DNA of 64,000 nucleotides from Hydnum rufescens UP504. Lineage: Eukaryota > Basidiomycota > Agaricomycetes > Cantharellales > Hydnaceae. Position numbers and translations under genes: made by a program. Under the pieces are notes generated by a model, which worked only from the letters and a program-made list of their open reading frames with translations, was not told the DNA's origin and did no database searches. Where the stretch lies: positions 248,001-312,000 of the forward strand of contig MU128914.1 in NCBI GenBank assembly GCA_014904985.1. Direction: 5' to 3'. Positions 11,680-22,569 of this stretch are shown here, in pieces. Positions within the stretch are counted from its first letter, which is position 1, and the number at the start of each line of letters is the position of its first letter.

Positions 11680-12170
11680 ATGTTCTTGGGAATGGCAGTG
11701 TACTTCTTGCACTTCATACTGCACTACTCGGAGAGAGCGGTGCCCCTATTTGAGCTTCTATGCAAGGATGTAAAATGGAACTGGGGGGCAGACCAGGAAT
11801 GGGCTTTTGAAGATGTCAAGGAAGGCCTGGTTTCTGCCCCAGTGCTCAGTCATCCCATGCCCTCAAGACCGTATTGCATGTACTCTGATGCTTCAGATGT
11901 AGCATTGGGAGCTAGCCTCCAGCAGGTACAACCCATAATGGTAAAAGATCTAAAGGGTACGAAGCTACATGACAGGATTTTGGATGTGCATGCCAAAGGC
12001 GAACCCATACCAAAGCTGGTGCATCAAGCTTCAAAAAATACAGATGACATGCCCAACTCTGACTCCTGGGCCCCAGATGTGGAAGACACTACAGTGCATG
12101 TCAAATGAGTGATTGCCTACTGGAGCAGGTCCCGAATACCTACCTGTGAGCTGTCTGTGAGGCAGGGCAG
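11680..12170 (+). pseudogene. Connection and partial RNase H, gypsy element 1
   Basis: The frame continues from RT with LGMAVYFLHFI (about 11,686), then KDVKWNWGADQEWAFEDVK and the RNase H start YCMYSDASDVALGASLQQV (about 11,874-11,930), in which Asp is the first catalytic residue. After a spacer and TGA at 12,106-12,108 the frame reads VIAYWSRSR, a block usual in fungal gypsy RNase H. The remaining RNase H and the integrase that normally follow are not recognisable. The region is truncated or replaced relative to autonomous gypsy elements. Confidence 0.75.
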
Positions 12171-12203
12171 TCAATGTTGTGATGTATCAGAGGGATCAAG
12201 CAT

Positions 12204-14291
12204 ATGACCAAGAGCTACGACCTTACACTCCCCTCCAATTATGATCCAGATTGGCACTTTGGACAGTCCTGGATGTTCCTCCTCCAGCAGGGAACCACTC
12301 CAGCCCCCGCTTGGAAAGCTGTCCATGTTGCACAGGAGCTTAGGAGGCAGGTCCTCGACGCGACAGGATATGTCTCCATGGCTTTCTGCATCCTCCTCCA
12401 TCTCTTATGCTTCAAAGAGAGGCTGCACCCTCCCTGATTTAGGACGATGGTTCAACTCACTGGTCTCATTGTTCTCAAGAGAGACAAGCACTCTCAACTA
12501 ATCAGAGAGGGGCTAGCACAACTGGGAGTCCCCATATGGTCCGCCGGGGTAGATGATGAGACTCTGCCACTCAAGTTATACCCCCGAGGCACCACTCAGA
12601 ATTCACCTCTATGGGAAGAAGCAAAGTGAATGATTAAGGACTGGCACCCCCATTGGAATTTGAGGGATGCGATCTCCCTACGAGCCATACAAGAGCTATT
12701 CGAGCAGAAGCTCAAGTTTCAACAACACCAGCATCTTGTTGGCCCCCCGGAGACCATTTGGATAATGAAAAAGGATCACCCTCGCGAATCTAGGCAGACA
12801 GGACCATACTACATCCATCATCCCACTTATGTTTGTAAACCCAAAGGTCCTCCAGGTGAGATTTACCTCAAAGGTCTCACACGATGGCTTACCCAAGTAA
12901 ACGATGGGAATTACATGACAATACTGGCAGAGACACAAGCCTGTCTGGGAGAAGCCACCCTTCCGCTTGTGAAGCTAGAGCCTCAGGAACAATCCTCTCC
13001 TCTCCCAGCGTTCCTCCATCAGAATTACCCTCAGTGTCATGAATGGATGAGGAATCGGGGAATCGAATGGCACAAGCCTGAGTCCTTCCCACAGCTAGCA
13101 GTACAGGAAGAACTGTCTGCGCGCTTAGTGGACCCATTACTATGCACCTACAGGGCCCTGCCTGCACTACTAGACCGGCTGAGCGATCCTGACCCCCTTT
13201 ATCCCTCAGTCCCATGCTCCGCTAGAAGGTTGAGATCCGAATCACCTGAGGAAAGACAGGTCCGAGCATGCCAGAACGCTCCTATGTTCCCAGAGGAGGA
13301 GCTGGCCCCTTACAAGGATTATGACCCCATGTCAGCAGACTTCATGCTGCCTGAAGACCCTGAAGTCCCACTAGCAGACCCAGCAGCCGCAGGACCACCG
13401 ATCATTCCTACCTCACAAGACCCAAATGAGGTGTGGGATTCCCCAGGAGCACAGTTGGCCAGGTTCCCAGTGGAACTGGCCCCCTTCGTTTACCTTAGCT
13501 CCTGGGAGAAACTCAAGGATGAACTGGTTGATTGCTACGCCTCAGGCGTGGTGGAATGGTTATATGAGGAACCATGTCTCATCCTCATATTTGTAGACCA
13601 GGACCGAGCCCATCGCACTTTGGAAAGTCAGCGGTGGGCCACAAGATTCTATCCTTCTGAGCCATCAGCCCGAGCACTCCCCTACATCAAAAACCAGTGC
13701 AGCCCCTGGAGCTCAGGTTCCATAGCATGGCATGAGGAAGTGGTGGAGCTGAGGTACCTAGGCCGCCTTGAAAAGTACCCCATCCCTGAACCAATTCAAG
13801 TCCGAGGAAGCATGACTCGTCCCCCTGAGACAGTCTTCAAGTCAGCACACCTTGTTGAGCTCTTCTACCCTCAAGGCCTTCCTAGAACCTACGGGATGAG
13901 CCAGTCTCTCATGTCGCGCTACCTCATTCAGCCAGTGGCATTTATGGGTCTCCTAGAACATAGAATCGACCTTCTCCGAGAGATGAACATTCCCTTAGCC
14001 TCTCAGTTACTGGAAGCCACGAAGAGTCTACTAGCTCTCCTAGAGAGACATTTGTCCTATGAAGAACCAGTACAATTCAACCTCCCCATTCCACTCATTG
14101 GCCACCATCACGACACCTTAGTCTGGCTAGCCTATGAGACTCCTGAGGTCGATCCCACCTCCATGGGGGCCCGAGGTACTTACATGGGCAAGCAATTCCA
14201 TTGGAACAACATGTACAAGCACTTCAAAGTCACTCTCGATGACCTCGATCTTGACTCAAATGATTCCGAAACTCATGACTACAAATCCTAG
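12204..14291 (+). pseudogene. 3' ORF of gypsy element 1 in the place of integrase; unknown
   Basis: One frame runs from 12,204 to 14,291 with only two stops, TGA at 12,435-12,437 and TGA at 12,627-12,629. The longest open part, 12,630-14,291, encodes 553 residues. It is Pro/Glu-rich and mostly hydrophilic, without transmembrane segments, zinc-binding HHCC or a DDE triad that I can see. It ends 19 bp before the 3' LTR. Its length and openness suggest that it was maintained until recently. It may be a captured host gene or an accessory protein of this lineage. No function is assigned. Confidence 0.5.
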
Positions 14292-14310
14292 TGTCTATGC
14301 TGGGGGGCAC

Positions 14311-14918
14311 TGTAATATAGTGATTAAATGCTATTGCACACACTCCCGTGAAGTGCCCTTAACCTCCTTCCTAATCTAGTCGCTGATGTAATAGCATAGT
14401 CACAAGGATTGTAGCCGCGGGCCTAGCCATAAATAATATTATCTTTTGCCCGGACTTCTATGTGACATGTGAAACTGTGACCTTCCCTCTATCAGTCCAG
14501 CCCTGCATCTCAGCAACGCAGCTATGATACTAATGTATGAACAGGTACAACTACAGCCGCTCCATGAGCCCGCTGTACATGAAGTATTTGGGGTATGAGT
14601 CGTGTACAAGCATGACTCATGCGGTAAGTCCATCCCCCTAGCCTCTATTCGCTAACACCCCTTCTCTACCTTCTAGACAGCTGTTGCACCCCTTGGCCAA
14701 TGGCTGCCACTTCATCCTCCCATTCCCTTATCCCTTTCCCTTGCTTCTCCCACGCTCAAGGTGAAGCTAGTGCCTAGCCTCGCACACAGTCTCCCTGTTC
14801 GAAGCGAGTGCTTAGAACGGCAGGATTTCCTTTCCCTTTCAGTTCACAGGCAAGTCGACTCCATCTTGTCCAATGACGACTCTCGTGTATATTCAAAGTT
14901 GGATAGCACGATATTACA
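14311..14918 (+). repeat. 3' LTR of gypsy element 1
   Basis: This 608-bp copy of 4,277-4,884 has identical ends (TGTAATATAG...ATATTACA) and is followed directly by the CTCTC target duplication. The internal donor (GTAAGT), branch (GCTAACAC) and acceptor (TTCTAG) are all kept. Confidence 0.93.
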
Positions 14919-14923
14919 CTCTC

Positions 14924-15240
14924 CTCACTCTCATGATCTCCATCCCCCTTTGGTGACAACACTTCTCGCTCTTGGGACCATCCCCCATGCTCTCATGATC
15001 TCCCCTCTCACTCTCATGATCTCCCTCATTCTCATGATCTCCCTCGTTCTCACAATCTCCCTCATTCTCACAATCTCCCTCATTCTCACGATCTCCCTCG
15101 TTCTTGCGATCTCCCTCATTCTCACAATCTCCCTCATTCTCACAATCTCCCTCGTTCTTGCGATCTCCCTCATTCTCATGATCTCCCTCATTCTCGCAAC
15201 CTCCCCCTTCACTCTCACAACCTCCCCCACAACATGCAAT
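14924..15240 (+). repeat. CTCTCATGATCTCC-type minisatellite (gypsy target)
   Basis: About fifteen imperfect 18-bp repeats of CTCATTCTCATGATCTCC and its CACAATCTCC variants run from 14,924 to about 15,232. Shorter matching sequence lies just left of the gypsy element (4,225-4,276). Depending on frame they read as LMISL or as SHDLPH. The long antisense open frames here (GDCENE-type) are products of the repeat. The gypsy element inserted into this tract, and its CTCTC duplication is part of the repeat. Confidence 0.8.
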
Positions 15241-15539
15241 GGGACCAGTCTGGCCCTTCCATTCCCCAAACTTCACTGTCTCACCTCCCACCACCCCACG
15301 TGCATCTCTAATGAGATCCAAAGTAGCTGTTGATAATGATTGGAGGGCCAGAACAGTGGGCTCAAGCCAGGGGCCCTCATCAGGAATGATGGGTTCGAGA
15401 GATATGGTGTGGGCTGCACCGGAGGGTGTCAGTCTGTCAAATTTCGATGGTTCGAGCAGGGATGGGTGGCAGCATGGCCCAGATGTATGAGTCCATCAGA
15501 GACTGCCAGCCCCAATCTCATCCAGCTTGGCAGTGAGTC

Positions 15540-16506
15540 ATTGTAAGTTTAGCTATGCACTATTTAAATCATTTAGTTTACTCATTGCATTCACATAATA
15601 GCGCTGGTACATATGACACCCTCACCAGCCACTTTCCTGAGTCCAGCTGCAAATGCAGTGGCAGTGGACACTTGGTACATCATCGAGGCATCACGCATTG
15701 ACTTAGGGCACTGTATGTCTGCATACTGGGTGGACAGGTTGGAGGACATCAATGCATTTGGTGTGCAAGCTTGGAAGAAGGCTAAGCATGCTGGGGATCC
15801 AGGGAATCTTTCCCTTTTGTTCAAATCAGTGCAGGCACATGATACAGCCCTGAGGCAGTTCAGGGTGAAAGCTCCTCCTGGATGCAACCGACAGTACTTT
15901 GAGGGACTCACCCTCACAGATCCAGAGGCCACTTCAGCTGCTCATGTCTCAAATTTGGACTTGGGGTACATCAATCAAGCCTATGCCTACAAGTCCCAAT
16001 TTTTCCCTGAGATTCTTTCATTCACGCTGCCAGCTTATCGAAAGGCTATGGCTGCCCACCACTTCTTCAATTCTGAATGGTTTCCCCCCATACTTGCTAC
16101 ACCCTCCAAATGATGTCCAAGGTTATTTGATTCAGCTCATCAGCAACCCATGAACATGGTGTCATTCTCTCTGGACTGGGCTGAGATGCAAGGGGCTATC
16201 CACCCGATCTTATCAAGCAACTTGCATTATCATTGCCTGCTCACTTTGATGCATGATCAAGTCTATCACCAGGGCAAGAAGGATATCAGGGTTAATATAT
16301 GGCCTACAGATGGTCCATATGATGAAATCCTCCATATTCTCGCATGCTTGGCACACAATGAGTATGGTTCAAGTGTTACTCAACCATTGCTCGATGAGAC
16401 CTTTGGGTATGTCTCTCACTTATGGGTGATAAAAATGGAGTTGGCATTAGATCACCCTCAATTCAAAAAACACCCTGACAATGTGTATGACCAAGAGAAG
16501 TTTTGA
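15540..16506 (+). pseudogene. 3' part of unknown gene, downstream of gypsy insertion
   Basis: The plus-strand frame 15,613-16,113 (166 aa) ends at TGA. After an interruption of about 35 nt, frame 16,150-16,506 (118 aa) continues with similar character. The upper part has NAVAVDTWYIIEASRIDLGH and a middle FNSEWFPPIL; the lower part has LPLLDETFGYVSHLWVI-like sequence around 16,380-16,430. The two frames may be exons or one broken gene. They lie on the same strand as the acidic segment at 3,024-4,271 and may be its 3' end. I cannot name the family; a transposon-derived origin is plausible. Confidence 0.4.
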
Positions 16507-16605
16507 ATACTTCTATATGCTATCTATACATGGTTGTACTGTACTGCATTGTAGTGTAAATCGTATTTTGTTTGTGTTCATATTTCCCAGGAATATCCAG
16601 TCTAT

Positions 16606-17274
16606 GGATGCTGCGGTTCAGGTTTAAACCTGTGGAACCTGAGTTTAAACCTGAACCTGACCCAGGTCAGGTTCCATTGGGGTCAGGTTTCATTTCATTT
16701 TCTTCAGGTCAGGTTCAGGTTTTGCCCTTGCCCTGAATCCAAAAACCAGTCTGAAACCAGGTTTAAACCTGAACCTGAAAGGTAGGGTGTAGGTTCCATT
16801 CCATGTAAATTCACCACTATTCTGGCACCAAATCTGGCAATTTACACATGTGACTATAGATCTGGAGTCAGAAGTCACATGACTTGGCCATCAAATGAGG
16901 TAATTGGTGCAGGTCACAAGTCACATGACAGAATGTAGTGACTAAATACCATCTCCAGAAGATGTGTGAGCAGTAAATTGAAGTGAAAGGGGGCTAGGAA
17001 GGAGATGTGGATCTAAAGCAGGATGTAAAGGGAGTGGCAGAGGCAGAGACTTGAGCAGAGGGTGTAGATATTCTGTAGTACCCCCTGAAAATGTTGGCTT
17101 CCCTCATACCTCAGGTTTCAGGTTTAAACCAGGCTTAAACCTGAACCTGACCTGAATGGAACCAAACCTCAGGTCAGGTTCAGGTTTTGCCCTCATGGGT
17201 GATTTTGGAACCTGGTCAGGTTTAGGTTTTGCCCAAATTGGGCAAAACCCAACCAAAACCTGACTGTGGCAACC
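16606..17274. mobile_element. TIR element with GTTTAAAC palindromes, copy 1
   Basis: A 669-bp non-coding element starts CTATGGATGC/GGATGC and ends GGCAACC, close to the GGCATCC of copy 2. Both ends carry repeated AGGTTTAAACCT palindromes with GGTTCAGGTTT and GACCTGA words. The middle holds CACATGACTT and AATTTACACATG segments shared with the other copies. It lies exactly at the point where gypsy element 2 loses its RNase H frame, so it either inserted there or sits at a deletion junction. No transposase is encoded, so it would be a MITE-like element. Confidence 0.65.
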
Positions 17275-17280
17275 ATAATT

Positions 17281-18660
17281 GAGGCTTTTGGAAATAAATC
17301 CCACTGGGTGCCACTTGTCATCATCCCTTAGCTGGGAGAGGACAGCCCCTGTAGCAAAATCAGAACTGTCTGCTTCCAGATGGTAGGGCCAATCAGCATC
17401 AGGATGCACAAGAATGGGCATTGAGGTGATGGCTGTCTTTAGCTGATCAAAGGCCTTCTGCTGATCCTCTGCCCACTTCCATGGTGCATCTTTCTGAGTG
17501 AGTTGGTGAAGGGGATGGGCAATATGTGAGAAATTTTTGATGAAGCATCAGTAAAAGTTAACAAAGCCAAGGAATGATTGAACCTCTTTGACGGTTGTAG
17601 GAGATGGCTATTCCCGAACTCCAGCAACCTTAACTGGATCCATTCCAACTTGTCCTGGGGATAGGATAAGTCTGAGATACTCCATGGTTGCAGCTCCAAA
17701 GGTGCACTTTTCAGCCTTGAGGAACAGATTATTTTCTTGCAAGATTTGGAGGACCTTCCAGACTACCTCATAGTGTTGTGCGAGTGTTTCAGTAAAAACC
17801 AGAATATCATCCATGTACATGGCTACCACTCCTTCTGTGACAAGATCTTTGAAGAGGTGATTCATCATGGTTTGGGGGGTGGCAGGGCTATTAGTCAGCC
17901 AAAAGAACATGACAAGTGGTTCGAAGAGTCCTTGGTTGGTGTGGAATGCTGCCTTCCATTCTTCTCCTTCATGCATCCGAATATTGTTGTAGCCCCATCA
18001 CACATCCAACTTGGTGAAGAACTTGGCCTGAGTGACTTGATTTAAGATGTCTGTCATGAGGGGGAGAGGATAAGCATTTTTCACTGTAGCAGCATTGAGC
18101 TTCCAATAATCCTGGACAAAGTGTAGGCCTCCATCCTTCTTCTTAACAAAGAAGACAGGGGCAGCTATGGGTGACTTGGATGGGCGGATTTGTCCAGTCT
18201 CTAGGTGCTCCTTCAAGAAGGCATCCATCTCTTGCTGCTCATTGGGGGATAATGGGTATAATTTCACCCCAGTATGCACAATGTCCTCTTTTAGCTCAAT
18301 AGCATGGTCCCAGGGATGACATGGGGGAAGACAATCAAAGGATTCCTTAGCAAAGACATCATGGAAGTCGTGGTACTGTTTGGGCACCATTTCTTCAAAG
18401 GGGCACTTCTTAAAGGTCTTCTTATGCTGCTCAATGGCAAGGTGGGTGGATATAGATTCAGTTGCAGAGATAAGCTCTTCAGGGTGAAGGAAGACTACAA
18501 AGATATGATCTTCCCCATGCACATCTTCCTGGTTATGACCAGGCAGGCTCTCACCGGTTTTCTTTGATAGACCACCTGGACTAGGCTTTTCTGTTAAAGA
18601 GGGAGGTGAGGGCGCAGTCTGGTCAAGTGAAGACAATGGGGAAGAGTGGTGGTGTGGCAA
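17281..18660 (-). pseudogene. Reverse transcriptase and partial RNase H, gypsy element 2
   Basis: The minus strand from 18,660 encodes KSPIAAPVFFVKKKDGGL (about 18,120-18,180), DYWKLNAATVKNAYPLPL, then KLDV followed by TGA and WGYNNIRMHEGEEWKAAF. The catalytic block is MYMDDILVFT (about 17,800-17,830). After a TAG near 17,600 the frame continues with SFLGFVNFY, a TGA, and the RNase H start HLEADSSDFATGAVLSQL (about 17,330-17,385), stopping at SKSLNY where the TIR element begins. It belongs to the same superfamily as element 1 but a different lineage (YMDD against YIDD). It is dead by truncation and by stops. Confidence 0.87.
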
Positions 18661-18829
18661 ATTTCTTGTGATCCCCCTCAGGCCTCAACTGTTGGCATAC
18701 ACCCTGGAGATGCCCATCTCTTGCATTTGCTTGGAGGGACAGACTGGGCAAAGATAGGATAGGGTCTCCTTGGCAACTGCATGATGGAAGAGGATCAGGT
18801 GGAGATACAGATGCAGAGAGGTTAAGGCT

Positions 18830-19204
18830 TCATCCAGAGTGTTCCTTTGCTGATACAACATGGATGCATCGCAACCCACATCCATCAGGACACTGTGTGA
18901 TTGCTACCTTACCTGTTGACCAGTTGATCTCAGGGTTATGATGAACAAGCCAGGTGTGCCCTACAATGAGGGGAACCCATCCCAGGCTAGTCACAGCAAA
19001 TGTACTTTTCTCTGAATGGTTGCCAAAGTGCATCAGGAGGTCAACTTCTTCTCGAACTGAGCCAGCATCATTAAGGGTGCCATCAATGTTGTAAAGCAGA
19101 ATCAGCCATGGGAGTTGCTGAGTAGTAAGATTTTTGGCCTTGACAAACTCCTGATCGATGAACATCCCTGTTGCTCCAGAATCAAGCAGGGCATCAACTG
19201 CCAT
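18830..19204 (-). pseudogene. Aspartic protease domain, gypsy element 2
   Basis: The minus-strand frame starts with AVDALLDSGATGMFIDQEFV (about 19,140-19,202), a canonical retropepsin active site DSGAT. It is followed at the usual distance by WVPLIVGHTWLVHHNPEINW, with the ILG-like second hydrophobic block. In the element it would process Gag-Pol. It lies between the gag knuckle and RT, in gypsy order, and the linking sequence contains stops and shifts. Confidence 0.8.
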
Positions 19205-19529
19205 AGGCTGGCCACTGTCTAGGGTCTGTAGATGGACCTTTAGCTCAGTAGCTCAGCAAAGGTGTGTGGAATAGATATAGAGTGGTGGGCTTATGGATAA
19301 TGACACATCTTCTCTTTCATGTAGGCCATCAATGTCAATGTGATCAAACATATCCATTGTGGGTCCTACTGTACAAGTTGAAAGAAGAGAGAATCGGTTT
19401 GTTGAACAGGGCATGTCCTTCACTGTTGATGTCTTTAAAAATCCTTTGCCACACCCTCATTTCCATCCTCAGCAGATTTGGGTGCCAGAGTAGCACAAAC
19501 TTTCTCTACCACTTCCTCCATCTGCTCAG

Positions 19530-20649
19530 ATGACAGAGCACCTCAGACTGAATGAGAGTGTGGGGGCTCAGGGCAGTCTCTGGCAATGTGGCCAGGCTTG
19601 TTACAATTCCAGCACAGACCAGTGACTCGGCAAGGATTATTCTGATGACGATTGGATTCTACATCCACAGGTTCATAAGTGGAGGAGGAGGGTGCAGCAG
19701 CAGCAGCAGGACAGAAGGAGGTTGGAAGAGTTTGAGGAGTAGTTGTGGGAGGGTGGAAAGGTCAAATTGTTCCTGGACAATTGTCCTGGCGAGGGTTGGT
19801 GGGAGAGAAGGAGTGCTGTTCATTAAAGCAATGCCACAACTTATCAATGCAAGTGGCTTTGTCCTTCCATTCTTGAAGGGACATAGGGAGGGTGTCGAGG
19901 TGTATCTTCTCGACCAAGCTACGGAGCAGTCCATGCTCATAAGCATCCATCAAGGCTCCATCATTAAAGCCTGTCTTCCCAGATATGGCCTCAAAGGCCA
20001 TTGTATACTCCTCAGCTGTCATCCCTTGAGTCATCTTCAAGGTACAAAGTTGCTGATGGGCATGAGCCTCTTGGTCTACATCACCAAAGGCTGCCTCAAA
20101 GTGGGTGCAAAAGGTTTCCCAATCAGGGAAAGGAGAATTGCCATCAAGGATAGCATGTGTGTAGTTGGAAGCCCAATCACCAGCACTGCCTCCTTGCATG
20201 TAGGAGAGGGCATAGAGGATCTTTGTCTGATCACTGGGAAAGGAGTTGGGTCAAATGGCAATGTTAAGTTTGAGAGCACGGAGGAAGGGATCAGCCTTCT
20301 TTCGATCACCACCAAAGACCTCTGGATCAGCTGCCTTTGGGGGATGTGCAGAGATGGAAGGAGTAGTGGCAGGAGCAGGAGGAACTTCAACAACAGGAGC
20401 AGGGAGGTTCTTGACAACAGCCTTGGTGATCACCTCAACTTCAGCCATCAGAGTTTCACAAGAAGAGGCATCAGTCTGAAGGTGAGTCACTAGGTTCTGT
20501 TGCTCCAACTGCTCATACCATCCTTGTTGTGCCTCCATCATTTGATGAAGGTCTTCTCCAGCAGCACCAAAGACAGAGAAGGCATCAGCAGGGATTTCGT
20601 CCATGAGGAGAGGAGGTAGAAGGGATAAGGAAGATGTTTGTGGGGTCAA
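19530..20649 (-). pseudogene. Gag with CCHC zinc knuckle, gypsy element 2
   Basis: The minus strand from 20,649 encodes a coiled N-terminal part (HQMMEAQQGWYEQLEQQ), a Pro-rich linker, then after TGA the Ty3-type Gag core (SYMQGGSAGDWASNYTHAIL, WETFCTHFEAAFGDVDQE, about 19,990-20,200). After a further TGA there is a Ser/Pro linker with the knuckle CWNCNKPGHIARDC at 19,572-19,613. Gag forms the particle and binds RNA. The stops are at sites where Arg is expected. It is a non-functional remnant. Confidence 0.85.
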
Positions 20650-20669
20650 AGAGATGAGTTTCGATCTTC

Positions 20670-21177
20670 TGTCAGGGCGACACTGCTGTCAAAGCCACAA
20701 ACAGAAAGAGGAAAGAGATTAATTAACCACACACTATCACAGTGGGAATCCTGAGAGATCAAAACTGGTGATCTCCTAACTGTGAAGGGCTATAAATACT
20801 ACTTCCTGCACACAGCCACCAGCCTTCCAGATCCTCCTAGAGTGCTGGCTCCACAGCCCATCAGTCAGCCTCCACAGCCACCATCACTAAGCCTCACTAA
20901 GCTGATGCAGCCATGTTACAAATCCTGTGTGCACCTCCACATGGCTATGCCCCAACTTCTGTATGTATCCCCCTTAGTGTATGTACTTCCAAGGCAGTGT
21001 ATGCCTGGGTACTCCAAAGGTGTCCAAGGTGTCAAAGGACCGTAATGATGTGGATGGAGTATGGATTGGGACAGGTGGTGTGGATTCAGGGACTGGGGGC
21101 AGAGGAGGAGGAGGGGGAGTCTGGATTGGCAACTCCATGGACTCACATGGGGAGCAAGGGAACAACAGGTGCTGACA
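20670..21177 (-). repeat. LTR of gypsy element 2
   Basis: On the minus strand it starts TGTCAGCACC and ends GCCCTGACA (508 bp). It carries an A/T-rich TATAAATA near 20,792-20,800 and a dinucleotide-like GAGGAGGAGG stretch. The sequence after its inner end is GAAGATCGAAACTC, not a TGG-type priming site, so this lineage may prime on an internal tRNA segment. The 39,646-40,246 LTR is homologous in the opposite orientation. Confidence 0.7.
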
Positions 21178-21392
21178 AGGGCATCAATGCTGCCACTGGT
21201 TGACTACCCAGCCCATAGCCTGCTGGTCAAGGCCTGATAGAATGAGGGTAATAATAATAAGAGAAATGCCAATAATGGCAAGGATGACAATAACCCCCTT
21301 AGTGAATGGAGGGAGAGAGGAGATGAGAGCATTTGAAGAAGTAGGCGCCATATGATAGAGTTGATGAAGAATGATACTCTGACGGGTAAGTC

Positions 21393-22470
21393 CTTAGGTG
21401 GAAGCAAATGTCAATTTGATCCTGACACAGCTCTTGCTGCTCTTTTGGTGCTTTCCTACATCCTGTAATTGAAAACTTACAAGGTATTACAACACACCTG
21501 CTGCAGCAGGTGTGTGGTATGTGATTTTGTCAATCTCATCAATCATCATGTTCAGGGGGTGGGCACTTGGGGCTTGGGTGGCTCATCTGTGTGTGGGTTT
21601 TCACATAGGGAAGGGACCTAGAACAATGAATAATAATACATTAGTAAAAAAAAAAGAAAACAGAGGTGCCAAAAGAGCAGCTTCTGCTGCTCTTTTGGCA
21701 CTGATGGGATTACTAGTAGATGTACCTAATATTACCACACACCTGCTGAAGTGGGTGTGTGGTTTGTCCAGTGCTTGTGTCATTGCTGTTCGTGGGTCTT
21801 GTTTGGTGGGTGGGTTGTTGTTCTCCTGTGTTTGTTTGTCAGGGTCGCAGGTCCTGAGTTCAGATGACAACCTAGAAATGATATGTCAGTAACAAAGAAA
21901 AAAAGAAAAAAGAAAGGCCATGCAAAAGGAGCAGCATATGCTGCTCCTTTTGCATGGTTGTACTTACCATGGAATTACCACACACCCACTGAAGCAGGTG
22001 TGTGGTTTGTCTGGGGGGGGGGGGGTGTGTTCTTGGTGTGATGCATTCTGGTGTCTCATTTGGCAGGTGGTTCAGGCAATAGCCTAGAATAATAAATTAT
22101 GTGTTAGTTAAAAAATTAAAATGAACACAAACAGAGCAGCCAGGGCTGCTCTTTTTGTGTCATTGGGTGTGTACAATGACTTACATTATGTTAAACCACA
22201 CACCTGCTGCAGTGGGTGTGTGGTTTGTGTCACCACCTCTCATGCCTTTGTTTGATCATTTCATTTGCCCTGGTTTCATTTGCTGTGGCCTCATTTGCCT
22301 GGGGCCACTCATTGGGTGGCCCATCATTGGTTTTAGTTTTGATCTGGAATAATAAAGGCTTCATTAGTATAAAAATTCACAGCAGCACAAAAAGAGTAGC
22401 TTGGGCTACTCTTTTTGTGCTATTGTATCTACTGAGACAAGACTTACCTTATGACCACACACCCACATCA
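21393..22470 (-). repeat. Five hairpin-plus-intron modules on the minus strand
   Basis: This is the same module family as at 1-1790, inverted. Intron-like parts (minus strand) are about 21,480-21,393, 21,725-21,618, 21,967-21,872, 22,184-22,084 and 22,447-22,344. Each is 88-108 nt with GTAAG/GTACA donors, an internal GAGCAGC...GCTGCTC hairpin, branch AACTAAC, ACTAATG or similar, and YAG. The CACACCTGC/GGGTGTG hairpin precedes every donor. The five units have different loop and spacer sequences, so they are not recent duplicates. No protein is evident in the intervals. Confidence 0.8.
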
Positions 22471-22569
22471 GCAGGTGTGTGGTTGTGGTTGTGCACTGGG
22501 GCTGCTGCTGTTGCTGTTGCTGTTGTGTCATGGTCAGGCACTTGCCTTTCTGTTGTGGGGTGTGTGGCT

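Larger units (their letters stand above)
4277..14918 (+). mobile_element. Ty3/gypsy-like LTR retrotransposon (element 1)
   Basis: A 10,642-bp element is bounded by two 608-bp LTRs that start TGTAATATAG and end ATATTACA. It is flanked by a perfect 5-bp target duplication, CTCTC, at 4272-4276 and 14919-14923. A TGG-type priming site candidate (TTGGTTCCCTC) directly follows the 5' LTR, and a G-run (GGGGGGCAC) directly precedes the 3' LTR. In order, the interior has an unknown 5' ORF, a gag-like ORF with a CCHC knuckle, 1.7 kb of largely non-coding sequence with a TATA box, protease-like, reverse transcriptase and partial RNase H segments, and an unknown 3' ORF. No integrase HHCC or DDE signature was recognised. 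Many in-frame TGA codons show that it is inactive. Reverse transcriptase order and motifs place it with Ty3/gypsy. Confidence 0.92.
17275..21177 (-). mobile_element. Truncated Ty3/gypsy retrotransposon (element 2)
   Basis: Read on the minus strand the order is LTR (21,177-20,670), gag, CCHC knuckle, protease, reverse transcriptase and the first part of RNase H, ending at 17,28x against the TIR element. The rest of RNase H, integrase and the 3' LTR are missing. Most in-frame stops are TGA, with one TAG and one TAA noted. The related LTR at 39,646-40,246 shares its ends. The large plus-strand frame over the gag (about 19,552-20,493) is a shadow. Confidence 0.88.

Noticed and set aside
4277..14291. 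UGA recoding as Trp, Sec or Arg in the gypsy element
   Set aside because: TGA also ends an otherwise complete gene in the window (the G-domain gene at 45,092), and rare TAA/TAG occur too. CGA-to-TGA decay explains the pattern more simply.
14914..15321. Minus-strand ORFs with GDCENE-type repeats
   Set aside because: They are translations of the CTC-rich minisatellite, with no start context or motif.
19238..19262. tRNA-like A-box (TAGCTCAGTAG)
   Set aside because: No matching B-box or cloverleaf at the right distance, and it lies in gypsy element 2 between protease and gag.
19552..20493. 313-aa plus-strand ORF
   Set aside because: It is a shadow of the gypsy element 2 gag on the minus strand, whose zinc knuckle and capsid motifs fix the coding strand.
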